From assembly GCA_914767715.1 (NCBI GenBank), contig OU612074.1, forward strand, positions 19,330,062 to 19,394,061: a stretch of DNA of 64,000 bases. Reading direction: 5' to 3'. This DNA is from Membranipora membranacea (lineage: Eukaryota > Bryozoa > Gymnolaemata > Cheilostomatida > Membraniporidae). This document shows positions 23,891 through 37,480 of this stretch, in pieces. The position numbers and the translations under genes are program-made. Under the pieces are notes generated by a model. It was not told the origin of the DNA, ran no database searches, and saw only the letters and a program-made list of their open reading frames with translations. Position 1 is the first letter of the stretch. Every line of letters starts with the position of its first letter.

Positions 23891-25229
23891 CAGGGCTCTC
23901 AACCTGGGAGGATTCGAAACCTGAGTTTTGATATTAGCATGTCCCATTGTGGTACTTTAAAGGTGTAAAACGCCCTGAGCATAAACAGCTGAGGGTATGT
24001 CTGGGATGGTACCGAAATATTGTCGGGTGATTTGAAGATTATGTGCAAAGAATAGCTGGCAAAGCAAGTCAAAGAATGTATGTTGTTAAAAAAATGTTGC
24101 ATCTAAGTACAAAGCCATTAGCTTCCATGATGTTCAAAAGTCTTGTAGTTTCCCTCTTGATGTATTGTCTGCCTGTTTTGCACACGAGCATATGTACCAT
24201 AGACAAGAAATTACTAAGAAAAGTTTTTAATGTTGCCAAGAATTTGAGGCTTGGCGTAGGCGACCTCGATATTATTGTGCTGTTCTGCTGATGAGCATCA
24301 CATCATACAAAATTTCCTAGAGCGATGCCCTCAAATGCAAGTTCCATACATTAGTAGCAAGCTCCTTTAATGACAAAGTATATGCATCCCTTTCTCGCAA
24401 CATTTCATGTTTGTGATAGCTAGTAAATCAATAAAAACCTAGAGCATTGCTTGTAAACATAAAATCGTAAATAATTGATCCAGTTGAACCAATTCATATG
24501 GACTAACCAAGGCCAACGCCACAGGTGAAAATGAATCCCCATGATGTAAAAATATGTTTGTAAAAATATTGTTTTAAAGGCTGACGAATCGAGCCACCAG
24601 GGTAGAAAGGCATATAATTGATGTAATGTGATGCTATTGAAATCATTGCCCGGATTTATCCGGTTCACCTGCAAAATGACTTTTTTAACATTCCTAAAAT
24701 TCAAATTTCTATTTAGCCATAATAATCTATTTGCAAATCACTGGGAGAGCAATAAGAGCATAGCTTATCACAAATGAAATCAAATACCCACAACAAATAC
24801 CACACATTATTCACATGCAAAAGTTTGATGTCATCTCAGTCTGAACCGAGATGCTTTGACAGAAAGGCAAGTTGGGTGTAATGAGTTGATATTCAAATTA
24901 AAGACTAGGTTCATTTAATCATGTCAAGTTCATTACAAGCTAAATTTTAAAAGCGTTCTCAAATACAAATTGGAATCTCACATAAATGACTTGAATAGGC
25001 AGCGCAGTGAGAGCATAGCTTATCACAACTAGAATCTAATACCTGATCATTCATTAATAATATGACATAAATTATTGTAAGGCAACATTTAGCATTGTTT
25101 ATATATTATTCATCTCTGCCAACGAGCAAAATCTGAGTTTTAGCTCACATTTTAAAATCCCCTGAGAAGCCTGAGTTGAACCCAAAAATCTGAGTAACTC
25201 GGGCTAAATCTGAGTGGTTGAGAGCCCTG
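23891..25229. mobile_element. hAT-like element nested in copy B
   Basis: Same CAGGGCTCTCAACC ends as 2852-4201. The flanking repeats are GTAAAAT (left, one change) and GTAATAT (right). Confidence 0.75.
24020..24430 (+). pseudogene. Non-LTR RT tail (remnant), better-preserved copy
   Basis: The open frame at 24043-24291 reads MQRIAGKASQRMYVVKKML, then LLMYCLPVLHTS and DKKLLRKVFNVAKNLRLGVG, the thumb and C-terminal part of a CR1/L2-like reverse transcriptase. Catalytic motifs are absent. It lies inside the nested hAT-like element. Confidence 0.6.
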
Positions 25230-25849
25230 GTAATATTGTCTGTGATATGTAATAAATCAATCAAATCGATCAGGTGAAGACCAGAGAAGGCAGGGGAGGG
25301 ATTTTGTTTTGCAGCTTAATTTGAGTTAGAAGTTTTCCAAATGCAGTCACCAATAGCTCCTCGGCCATATGCCATCAACAGCTTGAAGTCAATATAGTTA
25401 GTTGGGTATCCAGATAAATCACAGTATGAAAGGTTTTTACTATTGTATCTACTGTCATGAGGATATTGCTCACTGTGTTAATGGCTGTGATGCCATACAG
25501 AGAGCAAGGAGTTACAGGGGCCTTAGCCCATGATAATATTCAAAATTGTATTGTGCTAACCTAAATTATTAGCCATCCTTTTGAAAGCCTCTATAAATAA
25601 ATAAATAAGCAATCACTACTAGTATGCCTACCTGTAAATATGAGAGCACTACATAGTAAATCTTTTGATTGTATGACTAAACAGAGAGACATTGTGACAA
25701 CACAAACCATCACAAACCAACACAATTATGAGATTATGTTGACTCAATCTTGTCACCAAACAATAGCGTGTGCTCCTGTTTTTAAAAACAATTTTAACTA
25801 GAAACGGTAAAAATATTTGCCAGCAAATATGAAGTCATACAACCGACCA

Positions 25850-26185
25850 TAATGATTTTCAAGTTCATGTGACATAAAAATTGATGACATCATAAGATTC
25901 GGTATATGTGAAAACCCCCTTATCCCAAGTTTTAACTCAATCGCATGATAAGAACTGTCAATCAGCAGCCACTTCCTGTTTATGGCGGCCATTTTGGGTA
26001 TCGGTCATGTGACATTAAAATTGATGATGGCATAAGGTTTGGTATATGCCATAACCCCCTAATCCCAAGTTTTAACTCAATCGCATGATAAGAACTGTTA
26101 ATCGGCAGCCACTTCCTGTTTATGGCGGCCATTTTGTATATCGGGTCATGTGACATCAAAATTGATGACATCATAAGATTCGGTA
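25850..26185. repeat. 140-bp satellite, short array
   Basis: About 2.5 units with exact 140-bp spacing (matching points 25953 and 26093). The same unit forms the longer array at 44965-46010, in the same orientation. Confidence 0.85.
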
Positions 26186-26777
26186 AAACGTTCACATGTG
26201 GAAATGTGTCAAAACAGTTACATGGGTACGAGCAGCATAGAATTTATAGGTAACAAAGAGCAGGTTTCTATGCGGAGTAGCTTTTCTCATTTTTTAAAAC
26301 AATGCCACTGCCAACCACGCTGGTCCTGGCCTCGGGGTAGATCCTTTTTACTGAGCCCCTCATGGGTGTTGCTCCCATCGGCGTGGTGGCAAATTTCTAC
26401 ATCTTATGTTACTGATACCAGAGAAAAAATCTCTTATGATGTTTTCCTGGTCCGTCTCAGGTGTATTTGATGTGTACTATTGTACAACTTCACATGGAAG
26501 AATAGCATAGAGGTAGTCAGAAAACTGGACAACATACTTTTTCATGCGATTAAAACACTATGATATGTGCTGTGCAACGATTCAAAAATCATGTTAAACA
26601 CAAACACAACATTCAAAAAGAGAAAAAAACCAACAGTTTGAATTGATAGTATACTTTGAATGTTGCCTCAGCCTTACCAGAGCAGTATAGCAAAGGTCAC
26701 TTTCAATGTCATGCTGAATTCAAAGATTCACCACAGCAATGTTATCAAAATATTATAGATATTATGTAGGCACATAC

Positions 26778-29700
26778 TGTTGGTAGAATATAAGCATCTT
26801 CTCTGAGGTTGTAGTCAAGTGATGAGGTAGCCACTGAAAAACAGAAGACATAGCCCCATCCTCCAGTTTCACCATGGCATAGCTGAAAAAGTATAATATG
26901 TGCTCATCGGAAAACAAGATAAATACTGTAGGTAATTTAAAGACTTTGTTTGGGGCTGCTCTTTTGTATCACATCTTATTCTCCATATTTTATTCTATCA
27001 TGTGAGCAATTTTCAGCTTTATAATCCAAATATTGAGGAAGTTATGGCCTCTCAAACTTCCAAGGTGACGGCAATTTATCGGCAGAAAGACTCAGCTGGC
27101 AATCCCTAGGGTACGTCACTAGTATTGATGATCAAAATGTTCAAATCTGTAACGGTCTCGAACTCAGGTACAAATGGCTTTGCAGGCGACGCCGCTAATA
27201 CTGAGCTATATTGTCTACTGGCTAACCTAGTTGGTCCAAGTGGCGTGATGGTAGTCGTTGCCTGTAGGTATTGGGACCCGAGTTCGATTTCCACCCAGGT
27301 CTGAATTTTGATCATCATCTTATCTGTGTGATTATTAGTGTATTAACTAATAACTCATAATGTCTATGCCACATGTCTATGGTTGTGACATACCCCAGGG
27401 GAAACATCCGCTTATTCCCAATGCCGATTGAAAGCAATCACCCTGGAAGTTTGAGAGGCCATAACTTCCTCAATATTTGGATTCTAAAGCTGAAAATCGC
27501 TCACATGATAGAATAAAATATGGAGAATAAGATGTGATACAAAAGAGCAGCCTCAAACAAAGTCTTTAAGTTAAGCATTTACCTCCCCCCCCACCAATAG
27601 TTAATCTTATTTTGAGAAATAATCAACAGGATTATATAGTTGATACTTAAAGCAACTTGCTTTAGTTACATTACCTAATACCTTCACTCGCTTCTAGAGA
27701 ACCTTATAAATAAAAAAATGGATATACTTTTCGCTCACCTCATATTTGATTTATGCGAAGATCGAGATGTGAGAGTGGGGCATCAGCAGGGATAGATAGA
27801 GTCTGCAGCAAAGTGGCTTTTTGCGTTTTTGGCAGTGTTACTGTACCAGCCTTCGAATTCGATTCGTTGAACACCTGAAAACTAAAGTGATCCAAAATGT
27901 TTTTTGTGCCAGATCAAGAATCAGATGTCGCCTCAGAGGCTATTCGCGAGGCTCTTCAAGCTATGATCATACTTTAATACGCTGAGTTTGAAGGTTCAGT
28001 TCACACTCGGCTAGATCTAGATAATAGAGATAATAGAGATAATAATAGATAATAGATAAAATAGATAAAATAGAGTGAATAGGAGTGAACAAGGCGGCGA
28101 TCTACCACTTACACAGTTATCTCTCTTGGTTTGCTCGTACAATACACTCTGTCAAACATACATCTTCTACTCAAATGTTACTTTCTTAGCTGAAATAAGA
28201 CATAAACCACATAAATAGTGAGTCTAATAAGTGAGCATTATTGTTATCTGAATATAAAAATTGACTTGCACAGTGCATGCCCTCAGTTTTATGTATGTAC
28301 ATCGATGAAAAATGAAAATATTGACGGCTATGTCACTATAACAAAAGCTTTTAGCTCTAAAATTATCTAGTAACAATGGATGCCTTCAGCTAAGAGCATA
28401 ATTATTTCTCACCTTTAGTTCTCTCAACTGAGATTCGCTTACAACAATCACATACTGCTTGCAAAAAAAGGTATATACGTCACATTCTTCGCTAAGATCT
28501 ACAAGGTATAAGATAATGATGATTAAACTAGGTAGAAAGTGTACAGCGTAGACGATGATCTGATCCAGACATTGTCAAGTACAATCAGAGGGATTAAGAG
28601 TAAACCCAGTGATGATCTAAGAATTTTTTGTACACCAGAAAGACAGCGTTCAGCTTCAGCATTAGGCCCGTCACTCTGACCAATAAGAGGAGACACTCTC
28701 GGTGAGTTCTTGACCAGTTTTCAGCTTTCACTGGACACTTTAACAGAACTACATCTAATTAAACTGTTTGCTGCCATTATTCAGCTATTTCAGTTCAAGT
28801 TGTTCACAAATATACAGTCTATATAAAGTCTAGTATAGGTCAAAAACATACTACAAAAAGTTAAATGTGATATTAATATATATATAAATGTATGTATATG
28901 ACATGATTATTACCATATAAGGGAGAGTAGTGCTCTCTCTTCACTGTAAGCCTCATCACATTCACTAAAATATTCATGTAGTACAGTCTATTTGCCTCAG
29001 TCTTCCTCTGACCTGCATCCTTAATAAGGCCCTGTAGCGTATCGTATGATGTATACAGACACTCAAATAGTTCAACTATAACCTCACCGTTGATTGTCTC
29101 TTGTAATATGGCAAATAAAATCATCAGTATGAATGTTTGTCTGATATCAAATTACTCAAATCGTTAACATTGGCCTGTTACTGACTGGGTACTCTGCTAT
29201 CAAACAAATCGGAGAAGATTTAGATTGTCTATCTATAAAGTGATGAATAAGTTTGATTAGATCTTTTATATCTGTTTCGTAAACAAACATCAAAACACTC
29301 CAATAATTTGGAGTTACTACATCCCTGAACTGATTGTTAAGAGAGAAGACAACTCGAATTTGTACATCAGTTTACAGCCATATCATTTTTTTGTAATGGA
29401 TCTCTTGGGTAATCCTATAGAACTGCTAGGGATTTAGTTTTTATATGATGATAGAATCCACTGACCTGCTGTGTTTGAAGAATAGCATGCAACTCTTTCA
29501 GTAGAGAGGTGGGTTTACTGGACACACTATCAGTACTATGTATCTCCACAGATAAGTTGGGATCTTCCCCCATCAGCTGAAATAACATATGAATCACACT
29601 GACTGCAGACTCAAACTCACAGTAATTGATAGCTACAGTGGAAAATCAGACTCAAAAAGCTACTAAATCACACTCATGTAGTTCTTTTCCTTCAGGGTAC

Positions 29701-31576
29701 ACTGACACGCCTTTCAGGGAAAGCTACCACGATTGGTTGTGAAGTTTGGTAGCGTTTGGCAAGTGCGTTGTCATGTAGCTAGGTCAAACAAACTAAACAA
29801 AAATATCTGATAATAATACATAAACAATACTACATTAACATCTGACCCTACTGACCCTGGTAAAAAATCAGAGATCCCCTACAGAGTTTGTCAAAAGTAA
29901 AAATTTAAAAGTCAAATGAAATAAGTTTATGATGGGGAAATCCTGGGTAGCATAACACATGTGATCTCATGCGATTGATGAAGTATTTGAAAATATAGAA
30001 GTGAAATGTGGGTTACTGGTGTTACCTCTTGCATTGTGTGTTTCGTTAAATAGTATACAATCTTTTAGATAAATCTTGTAGTCGCCAAGCTGTGTTATGT
30101 TTATCAGTTTAAGGTCCAGTTAAGTTCTCCTGTTAAATAGAGAAAGAATACAGTATGCCTCCATTGACTCAGAAACACCATCCATTCGCTGGAGATGGCA
30201 TGTCCAGCGAACTGTTGGTCTGCAATCATAATGGCTTTGCTCCAGCTTGTTGCAGCATTCATGTTCATGTTTATAATAAAACGTTGATGAAAATTAATGA
30301 CAAAACGAATTCATAAGGTAGTAGGAGGTAGCTCAGTTGGTTAGAGCGCCTGCCCTTTAACGCGCAAGCGTTGGAGGTCCTGGGTTCGAATCCCGCTACG
30401 GTCTACTGACTACTGGGCTCATATGACGCCCCAGGTGTGCTCCGACCTGCCTGCAAACTGAGAGCAACTTGGCGCCGAATACGGCGGCCGCGCCCTTAAG
30501 GCACTGATATTTCTCAGTCCTCGGACGGAGACAACACTTGCGATTTTAACCCACATAACTTGAAAGCTGTTCTCTCTTGCACAAATTCAGACTTTATATG
30601 GGGCAAAATGAAATCAGCCTTGATCTAAAAGAGTATGTGATGTGCAATCACATTCTCAATAGATTGAGCCAGATCCCAGTTACCTATGTAAACCACTTGA
30701 AACAGGCTTCACTGTGACTACTACAGTACACAGCATAAATAGCCAGACAGTTTCTTATCTGTTTAGCCTGAGGAGCACACAACCATAAATATCGTCCATC
30801 TTTGAGTATAAATCTGAGGAACCTGAACCGTTCAGACACTTGCCGTATATGACTTTATCTGTCATTTGGTAAATAATCATCAGACAGTACTTCAGGGTAC
30901 TTACTTATTTGGTACTTGAAGGTTGACCGCCAAATTCTGTTAGAAGGTTGTGGCAATATGGCATCTCGTCTGTCCCTCTCCGTTCCGGGTCTGCAACGTA
31001 GGTTGGTAGATCAATCACCATCATCTTTAGCCTGCCACTGGGGGTCCGTCTAGGAGGGTGCTGCCGATAGACAAGACGATCCACAGTCTAGTAGTGCCCA
31101 TTCTGTATTAACACAAAATCAATCAAGACAGCGCAGTATTGAATTGTGTTCTCCAAAATAAAAATACCCAAATGGCCAAAAGTGATACACCATACATGTA
31201 TATAACTCAATCCCACATTTGCTATCGTTATATTAAAGCTGAACCCATCATATCAGAGAGGAATCAGACACTATATCCTCTCAGTCCTCACTGCTGTCTT
31301 CTCTCATTTGCTCTATCTATTGTATATATTCATTTAGCATTCATAAGCTTGCAGGTAAACATCGAGTAAACCAATCTTTATAATTACTCATTAATGTGAT
31401 AGAGTGTCACTGATAAGCACTATCTTGAGAATTATAATTCCATGACTTACCTCCATCATGTCTTTTTACATTGCAGTGTCTTCCTGCACTGGCTCACATC
31501 ACGTATCCATATAGGGCTGGCACCGGGTAAAGTTCTGATCAGTGATGAGTTGAGAGGTTTGAGCATTATCACCGAG
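26778..31576 (-). CDS. Unidentified multi-exon gene (candidate exons)
   Basis: Minus-strand open stretches with splice borders, in transcript order: 31576-31451, 31087-30905, 30089-30026, 29576-29466, 29099-28914, 28498-28413, 27874-27740 and 26882-26778. Exons 29099-28914, 28498-28413 and 27874-27740 join in phase (1, then 0) and give [60 protein letters not shown] and [20 protein letters not shown]. That segment is helical in character, like an ARM/HEAT-type protein. The frame reaches TGA at 27740-27742. The exons at 31087 ([19 protein letters not shown]) and 31576 look protein-like but contain stops before their best donors, and 26882-26778 is open in two frames. I do not recognise the family. 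It may be one gene, two genes, or partly decayed. Confidence 0.45.
26937..27569. repeat. Foldback element with 130-bp arms
   Basis: Arms 26937-27066 and 27441-27569 are close reverse complements; the ends read TTAAAGACTTTG. The loop holds a tRNA-like patch around 27170-27300 (B-box-like GAGTTCGATTTCC). It lies in an intron of the unidentified gene. Confidence 0.8.
30320..30556 (+). mobile_element. tRNA-derived SINE, copy 2
   Basis: Same head and body as 12112-12347, in plus orientation: A-box TAGCTCAGTTGG, B-box GGTTCGAATCC, body ending near TTTTAACCCAC. High similarity suggests fairly recent activity. Confidence 0.85.
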
Positions 31577-31599
31577 CTAAATGGATCTATAAATAATGA

Positions 31600-33140
31600 A
31601 GGGTGACAGTGACTGAATGGAAATTAAAAAATAATCTAAATTAAAGATAGCTAAATAAACAGTAATAGTAGCGGCCAAAATGGTTCATAGTATGATAGGC
31701 AGAATTGACCCAGTGCAGTCAACCACTAAAGATTGTGAGTTGTATGTACCATTAAGTAGGCCAGCACACCATTCACAACTAAACTTGTGAATAAAGAACA
31801 GCATAAAAATGTGTTCTGATGAACTCCCGCTCCTAAAGTGGGCTTTAAGGGAGAACTGTTCTTGCTCACAGTCACACTCTCTGGTTTGAGGTGTGTACAC
31901 AACAATCTGACTATATATAAACATGTACATATACAATGTAATGTGCACTGCGAAGAATCACCACAAGCGGTATCAATTCACAGCTCCAGAATCCAGATCA
32001 TCTGAAGTTGGTGGTAAATTGCCTACCTGTAATGTAACAAAAGGAGCCAAGTGAAAAAAATATGTTTACCATACCCAGTTGGCAACACAGCTAAAAAATC
32101 AGTTTGAGCAGCCACCATTGCTAGCATGGTTTAAGAGGAATGTTGAAGAAGCATATCAGGGAATCAATAAATTTTGCTAGGATTGGTATAACCTTTTTTC
32201 ACCCAGTAGAGAACTAATCTACACTGCTATGTTCGGAAATAATTATGTAATTAGATTTACTAGTATATATATTTTATCCTTTGTTTAAACTTTAAAATAG
32301 TATTAAAGAATGTGATATTCCAAAAAATTATCATTTATAGACACAGAGAGTCATAAATATTTTTAGAAATTTGTCAATTTGGAAGAAAAAGCCTACTTTG
32401 GCTATTATCATGTACATGTTACATATTGATCTAGTATCTACTACTAAACTCAAAACTTTTCAGAAAACCAAGAAACCTATCAGGCTTCAGGTAGGTACTT
32501 ATTATTATTACCTACCCATTAACCACAGCAAAGAGTTACAGACCTAACTAGTAAGTAACTGTATTGCTGTAAAGTAAAGATCACCTGAAACTCTTTATTT
32601 ATTTATTCCTTGTTGTACCCACTCTGATTCTGAACCCAAATCAAATGCCCTACCCATGGTGGGATGGTATTCTGGAACAAGGTCCATACCTTATATAGTT
32701 ATGTCCAAAAACTGAGGCATGTTCTTACGCCCCCTAAGCGGTCTAGCGTGATGTCGTCGTTGATGTAAGTGTAAGTAAGTTCCTTTTATTATTTATCTTT
32801 ATATTATCATTATTATTCTACTAGCTAGCTAATGGTAATGCCTTATGGAAATAAACTCCTACATCTTATAGTCATTGCTCAGAGCTCACTGCATCTAGCC
32901 ATTGATTTCATCCAGAGACAGTATGGCACCAATACAATGTATTCAGGCCTACCAAACTGATGAAGTAGTAACAACGAATAGTAACTGTTACCCTTTGTTT
33001 ATTTATTTGTTATTGACATACCTGCAAGTAATAAACAAACTAAATCAAGAACTCATCACAGGAGTGGGTGGGTCAGTATTGTGTAAAAATGGTGCACTCT
33101 GATGATGGTGACTCAAGCACACAGTCACTATAGTTTTTGT
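31600..33140. other. No gene seen
   Basis: AT-rich sequence. Short open frames (for example 31685-31948 minus, 32902-33102 plus) are not supported. Confidence 0.4.
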
Positions 33141-33149
33141 GAATACACA

Positions 33150-33154
33150 TATAT

Positions 33155-33198
<44 letters not shown>
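33150..33198. repeat. (TA)n microsatellite
   Basis: An almost pure TA run. Confidence 0.95.
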
Positions 33199-33200
<2 letters not shown>

Positions 33201-33395
33201 TAGTAGTATATAATACTTACTCACATCCCTGTGTATGTATTATGAATCAAATTTTATGTCTGCCTAGGATCCGGGAGTTTGCTCCCAAATTTCCTGCTAG
33301 GATCAGACAAATAATATAAAAAGTGTTTTTTTATGGTCGGACTGATAACCGTTTTAATCCAATTTTGATGAATTGATTATATATTACAAAAAAAA

Positions 33396-34060
33396 TAATT
33401 GTGATAACATGTTAGGGTTTCATTGAAGCAGTACATGCAAAGCTCATAGCTCTGCTTCCGTTGACAGACATTATAGCCCAGTGGTGATATCGTAACAAAA
33501 GACTTTGTATTTATCTTTTACCCTGTACCTCGTACAAGGAATAGCATGGCATTCTAGACAGAGTCTGACATTACGAGTTGTGCTCTGTATAAATAGATCT
33601 TGTTAAAATAACATGTATGCATTTAAAAAGCAAAAAATATGTAGAGCATTTACATGTGTTTATTGATGAAGAGTGTAAACCCAAAAACTGCATTCAATTT
33701 TTTAGTTTCTGTTTTTAGGTGTCACATTATCTCGGTGTAGCACCTGAACTGTATAATAATTTTTTTTGGTATTTTGTAGCATTGTTTAATAATTGTGATA
33801 ACATGTTGGGGTTGTCTGTTGACAGACATTATAGCCCAGTGGTGATATCATAACAAAAGACTTTGCGTTTATCTTATACCCTTTACCTCGCGCAAGGAAT
33901 AACATGGCATTCTAGACAGAGTCTGACATTACGATAGAGAGTGTAAACGCAAAAAACTGCATTCAATTTTTAAGTTTCTGTTCTTCTTAGGTGTCACATT
34001 ATCTTTGTGTAGCACCTGGACTGTATAATGATTTTTTTTGTTATTCTGTAGAATCGTTTA
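33396..34060. repeat. Two-unit tandem duplication, about 380 and 270 bp
   Basis: Starts near 33396 and 33787 share ATTGTGATAACATGTT, then GACAGACATTATAGCCCAGT and onward with few changes. Weaker echoes (TCTGCCTAGGATC at 33262 and 34778) suggest older rounds of the same process. Confidence 0.8.
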
Positions 34061-37000
34061 CGTTCGGACTTAACTGTGCCAGTTTGAAGTCGTGATCTCT
34101 TCGTCACGTCAATACCTGTTCAGTTCAGAACCCTCAACTCACGTCTTTTGGTCTTGCTGCCTGCTGTGTTTACTGAGGTAAGTGACTACAATTTATGCAC
34201 ACATACGATGCTTGATAATGCAAATAATATGTGACAATGAGATAAGGTGTATCGCAACCATTCATGCTTTTGCTAAGTCATAAAATAATTTCATGATTAA
34301 ATATTGTGACTTCAATTGTTAACTTATCTAATTGACTGATTTGTTGAAATTCTAGAAGTAGGCCTATGCTAGAAAACTACCAAACATAGTTAACACAACT
34401 TTTAAATTATAGATTTCAATTTTCCCCAACCCTCCGTAGGCTATTATTAGGTTTTTCGAGTAACCCTGACTTTGTGATATTGTGTTTAGTCTGTCGAATA
34501 CAATCGATCTGCATTTAGAAAGTTTCCCAACTTGATTTTGTAAATTAATAAACAGTCCAGCAGTGCTAGTCAAAATGCGATTTCTGTCTGGCTTATCACA
34601 TCAGCTACACATACCCGCCTAAGCTCCTTGATTGTTGAGATATTATGATATGTGAAACTGTCTGTATCTGCTTGGGCCAGAGGCTAAAACACGCTGTTTT
34701 TGGCATATATTTTGGAGTTGTCTGTCCATGTCTCAAAAGGAGACGATTCCTGTTAACTCTATCTATACTTTATATCTGCCTAGGATCAGAGAAAGAATAT
34801 GAAAGAATCAATATTAATAATCAGACTGCTAGTTGTTTCAATCCAATTTTGACGTGGTTGATCCTATATAACAAAAAGATTTGTGGTAAATTGGGCAAAC
34901 TTTGTACCTGACATTTTGAGCTGAGCTGAGCCCTGTTAATAACCAATGTAACTGCTTGACTAACAAGTTACTAATGGATAGCAGCAAATATTTAGACCAA
35001 ATATATAATATATATATATATATACTGAAATATATATATGTTAATCTGTTATGAGTTCACTTGTCGATTTGCAATCAATTTCCGAGGTTGGACTTCTATA
35101 TCCCCAGTGTAACACATTTATACTATAATAATTTTCTGTTTTATTTTTCACTGTAGCTAGCTGAAACTCAATGTAGTTTATAGCTATTAGCACCTCCAGT
35201 TTGAAGTCTTTGACTACTTGACATACCTCCCTCCCAGGTTAGGAGCTGCTATATCACCTCTTGTGGACCTGCCTTCTACATACTAGCTGTATTGTTGAGG
35301 TAAAATAGACTATATATTTGCTAATGATATATCTTTAAGTGCAAGATTTGGTTTTTGAGCAATCCAAACTTTGCCATATTAGGTGAGTTGCAAAAGAAAT
35401 TAATAGACAAAACAAGAAATTGATGGTGTTCTTTTTAAATCTTTAGCTGCCAAACTAAGATTTTCGTGATCATTTTAACTGATCTTGCCTTTGTTGTAGA
35501 CCCTAAGCTACCTCGTGTCAACTTACCCCACCAACTCCTCCTACCCAACTCTCTCTTTCATTTAGTAGAGTGTATAAGCTGTTGACTTAGGCCTGTTTAA
35601 AGAGTCTTAATGAGATGGTATCAATCGTTTAATAGTGACTATTTAACCAATGTTCGAGATTCAAAGTCATGAGTCACAGAGACTAACGTAGCATTTAGGG
35701 CTTATGATGATTAATCTGCCGAAACAAGAGAGGATGCCAAAAATGTCTCATGTCTGTTTTGGTCAGTTATGATATATCTTCCAGGATTCAGGATATAATA
35801 ATGGTAGTTATGTTATTGATATATGCTTTCTACTGACTTAGGTCTAAAACATGTAATATTATGCTATTGTAGATAGCTGATTGTCTGGTAGCTTGACTGA
35901 GAGTTGCTGCAGATAGTAAGTACCATTTTGTAATGACCTAGCTGCAGAGAAGAGTTGTGATCTCTCTGTTGTATGACCATCACTGCCTGAATTAGAGAGC
36001 TTTTGTCTATTACATGCCTCCATTGTTTATTGCTACCGACGGACCACACCGAGTCTTGTGGTCATGCATCTCCGTCACAGTTAATACAACACCCCTTACG
36101 ATGCCTCAGTGTTACTGAGAACTATGTAAGAATTTGGACAATATAACCTGACACCAACATTTGAAAGAGCTAAAAGATATCTTATTGGGTATGAGCAAAT
36201 ATTGAGAGGTTTACTTTGCTTATCTTGGTGTTATATTTTTTAGGTTGTCACCTGGCTGTCTGCCTCATTTGCTCTGTGTCTGTACACCCGCCGTGAATTC
36301 TTAGGTGAGATACATCGACAACTGTGGAGGCTATGATATTCTAATATTGTGCATGTATATTGTATATGTATTGAATTAAAACCTTTTCTCATAAGAAATA
36401 GTTCTATATGAAAAAGCCTTATTTGTAAATACACCTAGACATATCAATATATAGGCCTGCCTGCCTGCTTATTTCTTTTTGTACTTGTTTTCAAACACAT
36501 TGTCTGATTTGCTTCTTGCATTGTTCGAAATAAAATCAGGTTCGTAATAAGTAACTAGTTTTGGATGAGACACATCAATAGCCCTGTCTTCTTATTTGTT
36601 TCTTTTTGTTCTTGTTTTCAAGCACATTTTCTTGCTCTTGCTTCTTGCATTGATCGGTGTAAAATCAGGTTCAAAATAAGTAACTATTTTTAGATGATAA
36701 GATTTAAAACAAGTGAGAATTATTTGAGTAGATGGCCCTGATTTGTTTGCCCATGTCAAAAGAGGAGACAACTCCTGTTTAAAAAAAAAAATTCAAGGGC
36801 TCGTTTTTATAACCAGGGAGGGTAGGAGTTGTTTTAAGTGATTTGTTTTAAACTGGTCGTGGAATCTAAAAAAGTTAATAGTGTTCCTCTTGTCCCACAC
36901 TGGTGTTAATTTGTCAAGGTTTTTAGATTAAATGGATAGTGGTTAGAAATAAGGCAAAATACCATTAAATCGCTCCGACTGACCCATTTGGCCAGGGCAT

Positions 37001-37080
37001 ACCTGATATTGTAGTTATATAATTCTTAACCTCTTTAATACTTGTGCTTTTGTAGGCAGTAAAAGAGCACAGAGACCCTA
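34061..37080. other. Repeat-rich region upstream of the Helentron
   Basis: No supported protein gene. About 120 bp are tandemly duplicated at 36455-36560 and 36585-36690. Splice-like donors follow repeated CTGAGGTAAGT-type motifs, and a small acceptor/donor-bounded stretch lies at 37049-37099 (TTGTAG ... GTAAGT), possibly a 5' untranslated exon of the Helentron transcript. Confidence 0.4.
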
Positions 37081-37122
37081 CATCCAAGCAGCATTACCAG
37101 TAAGTGGAATTCCCGCCTAAAG

Positions 37123-37480
37123 GGACTTGTTTAGTTTCCCTGTCTATAAGGGGACAAAGAGCTTCTCCGCTATAACGAGACAAAAGTGGGCTTCCCCACC
37201 TTAACGGGACTTGTTTAGTTTCCCTGTCTATAAGGGGACAAGAGCTTCTCCGCTATAACGAGACAAACGTGGTTTCCTCACCTCAACGGGACAAAGGTCT
37301 CACCGCCTGAGGAGACAACGGGTTTCTCCGCCCTTAGGGAGACGACGGGTTTCTCCGCCCTTAGGGAGACAACGGGTTTCTCCGCCCTTAGGGAGACGAC
37401 GGGTTTCTCCGCCCTTAGGGAGACGACGGGTTTCTCCGCCCTTAGGGAGACGACGGGTTTCTCCGCCCTTAGGGAGACAA
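37123..37480. repeat. Minisatellite of hairpin-like modules before Helentron ORF
   Basis: Two 83-bp units (37123-37205, 37206-37287), then six 27-bp units (37319-37480). Units share TTCTCCGC, a short spacer and GAGAC, so each can form a small hairpin. The array ends about 140 bp before the Helentron start codon. Confidence 0.9.

Larger units (their letters stand above)
23033..25797. repeat. 2.8-kb duplicated block, copy B
   Basis: Second near-identical copy of 1988-4769 in the same orientation, about 21 kb away. Its right end abuts the 140-bp satellite. Confidence 0.85.

Noticed and set aside
33150-33198. TATA-type promoter
   Set aside because: A long TA microsatellite without a downstream gene start.
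37300-37480. CRISPR-like array
   Set aside because: The 27-bp units are contiguous with no unique spacers, and the genome is eukaryotic.
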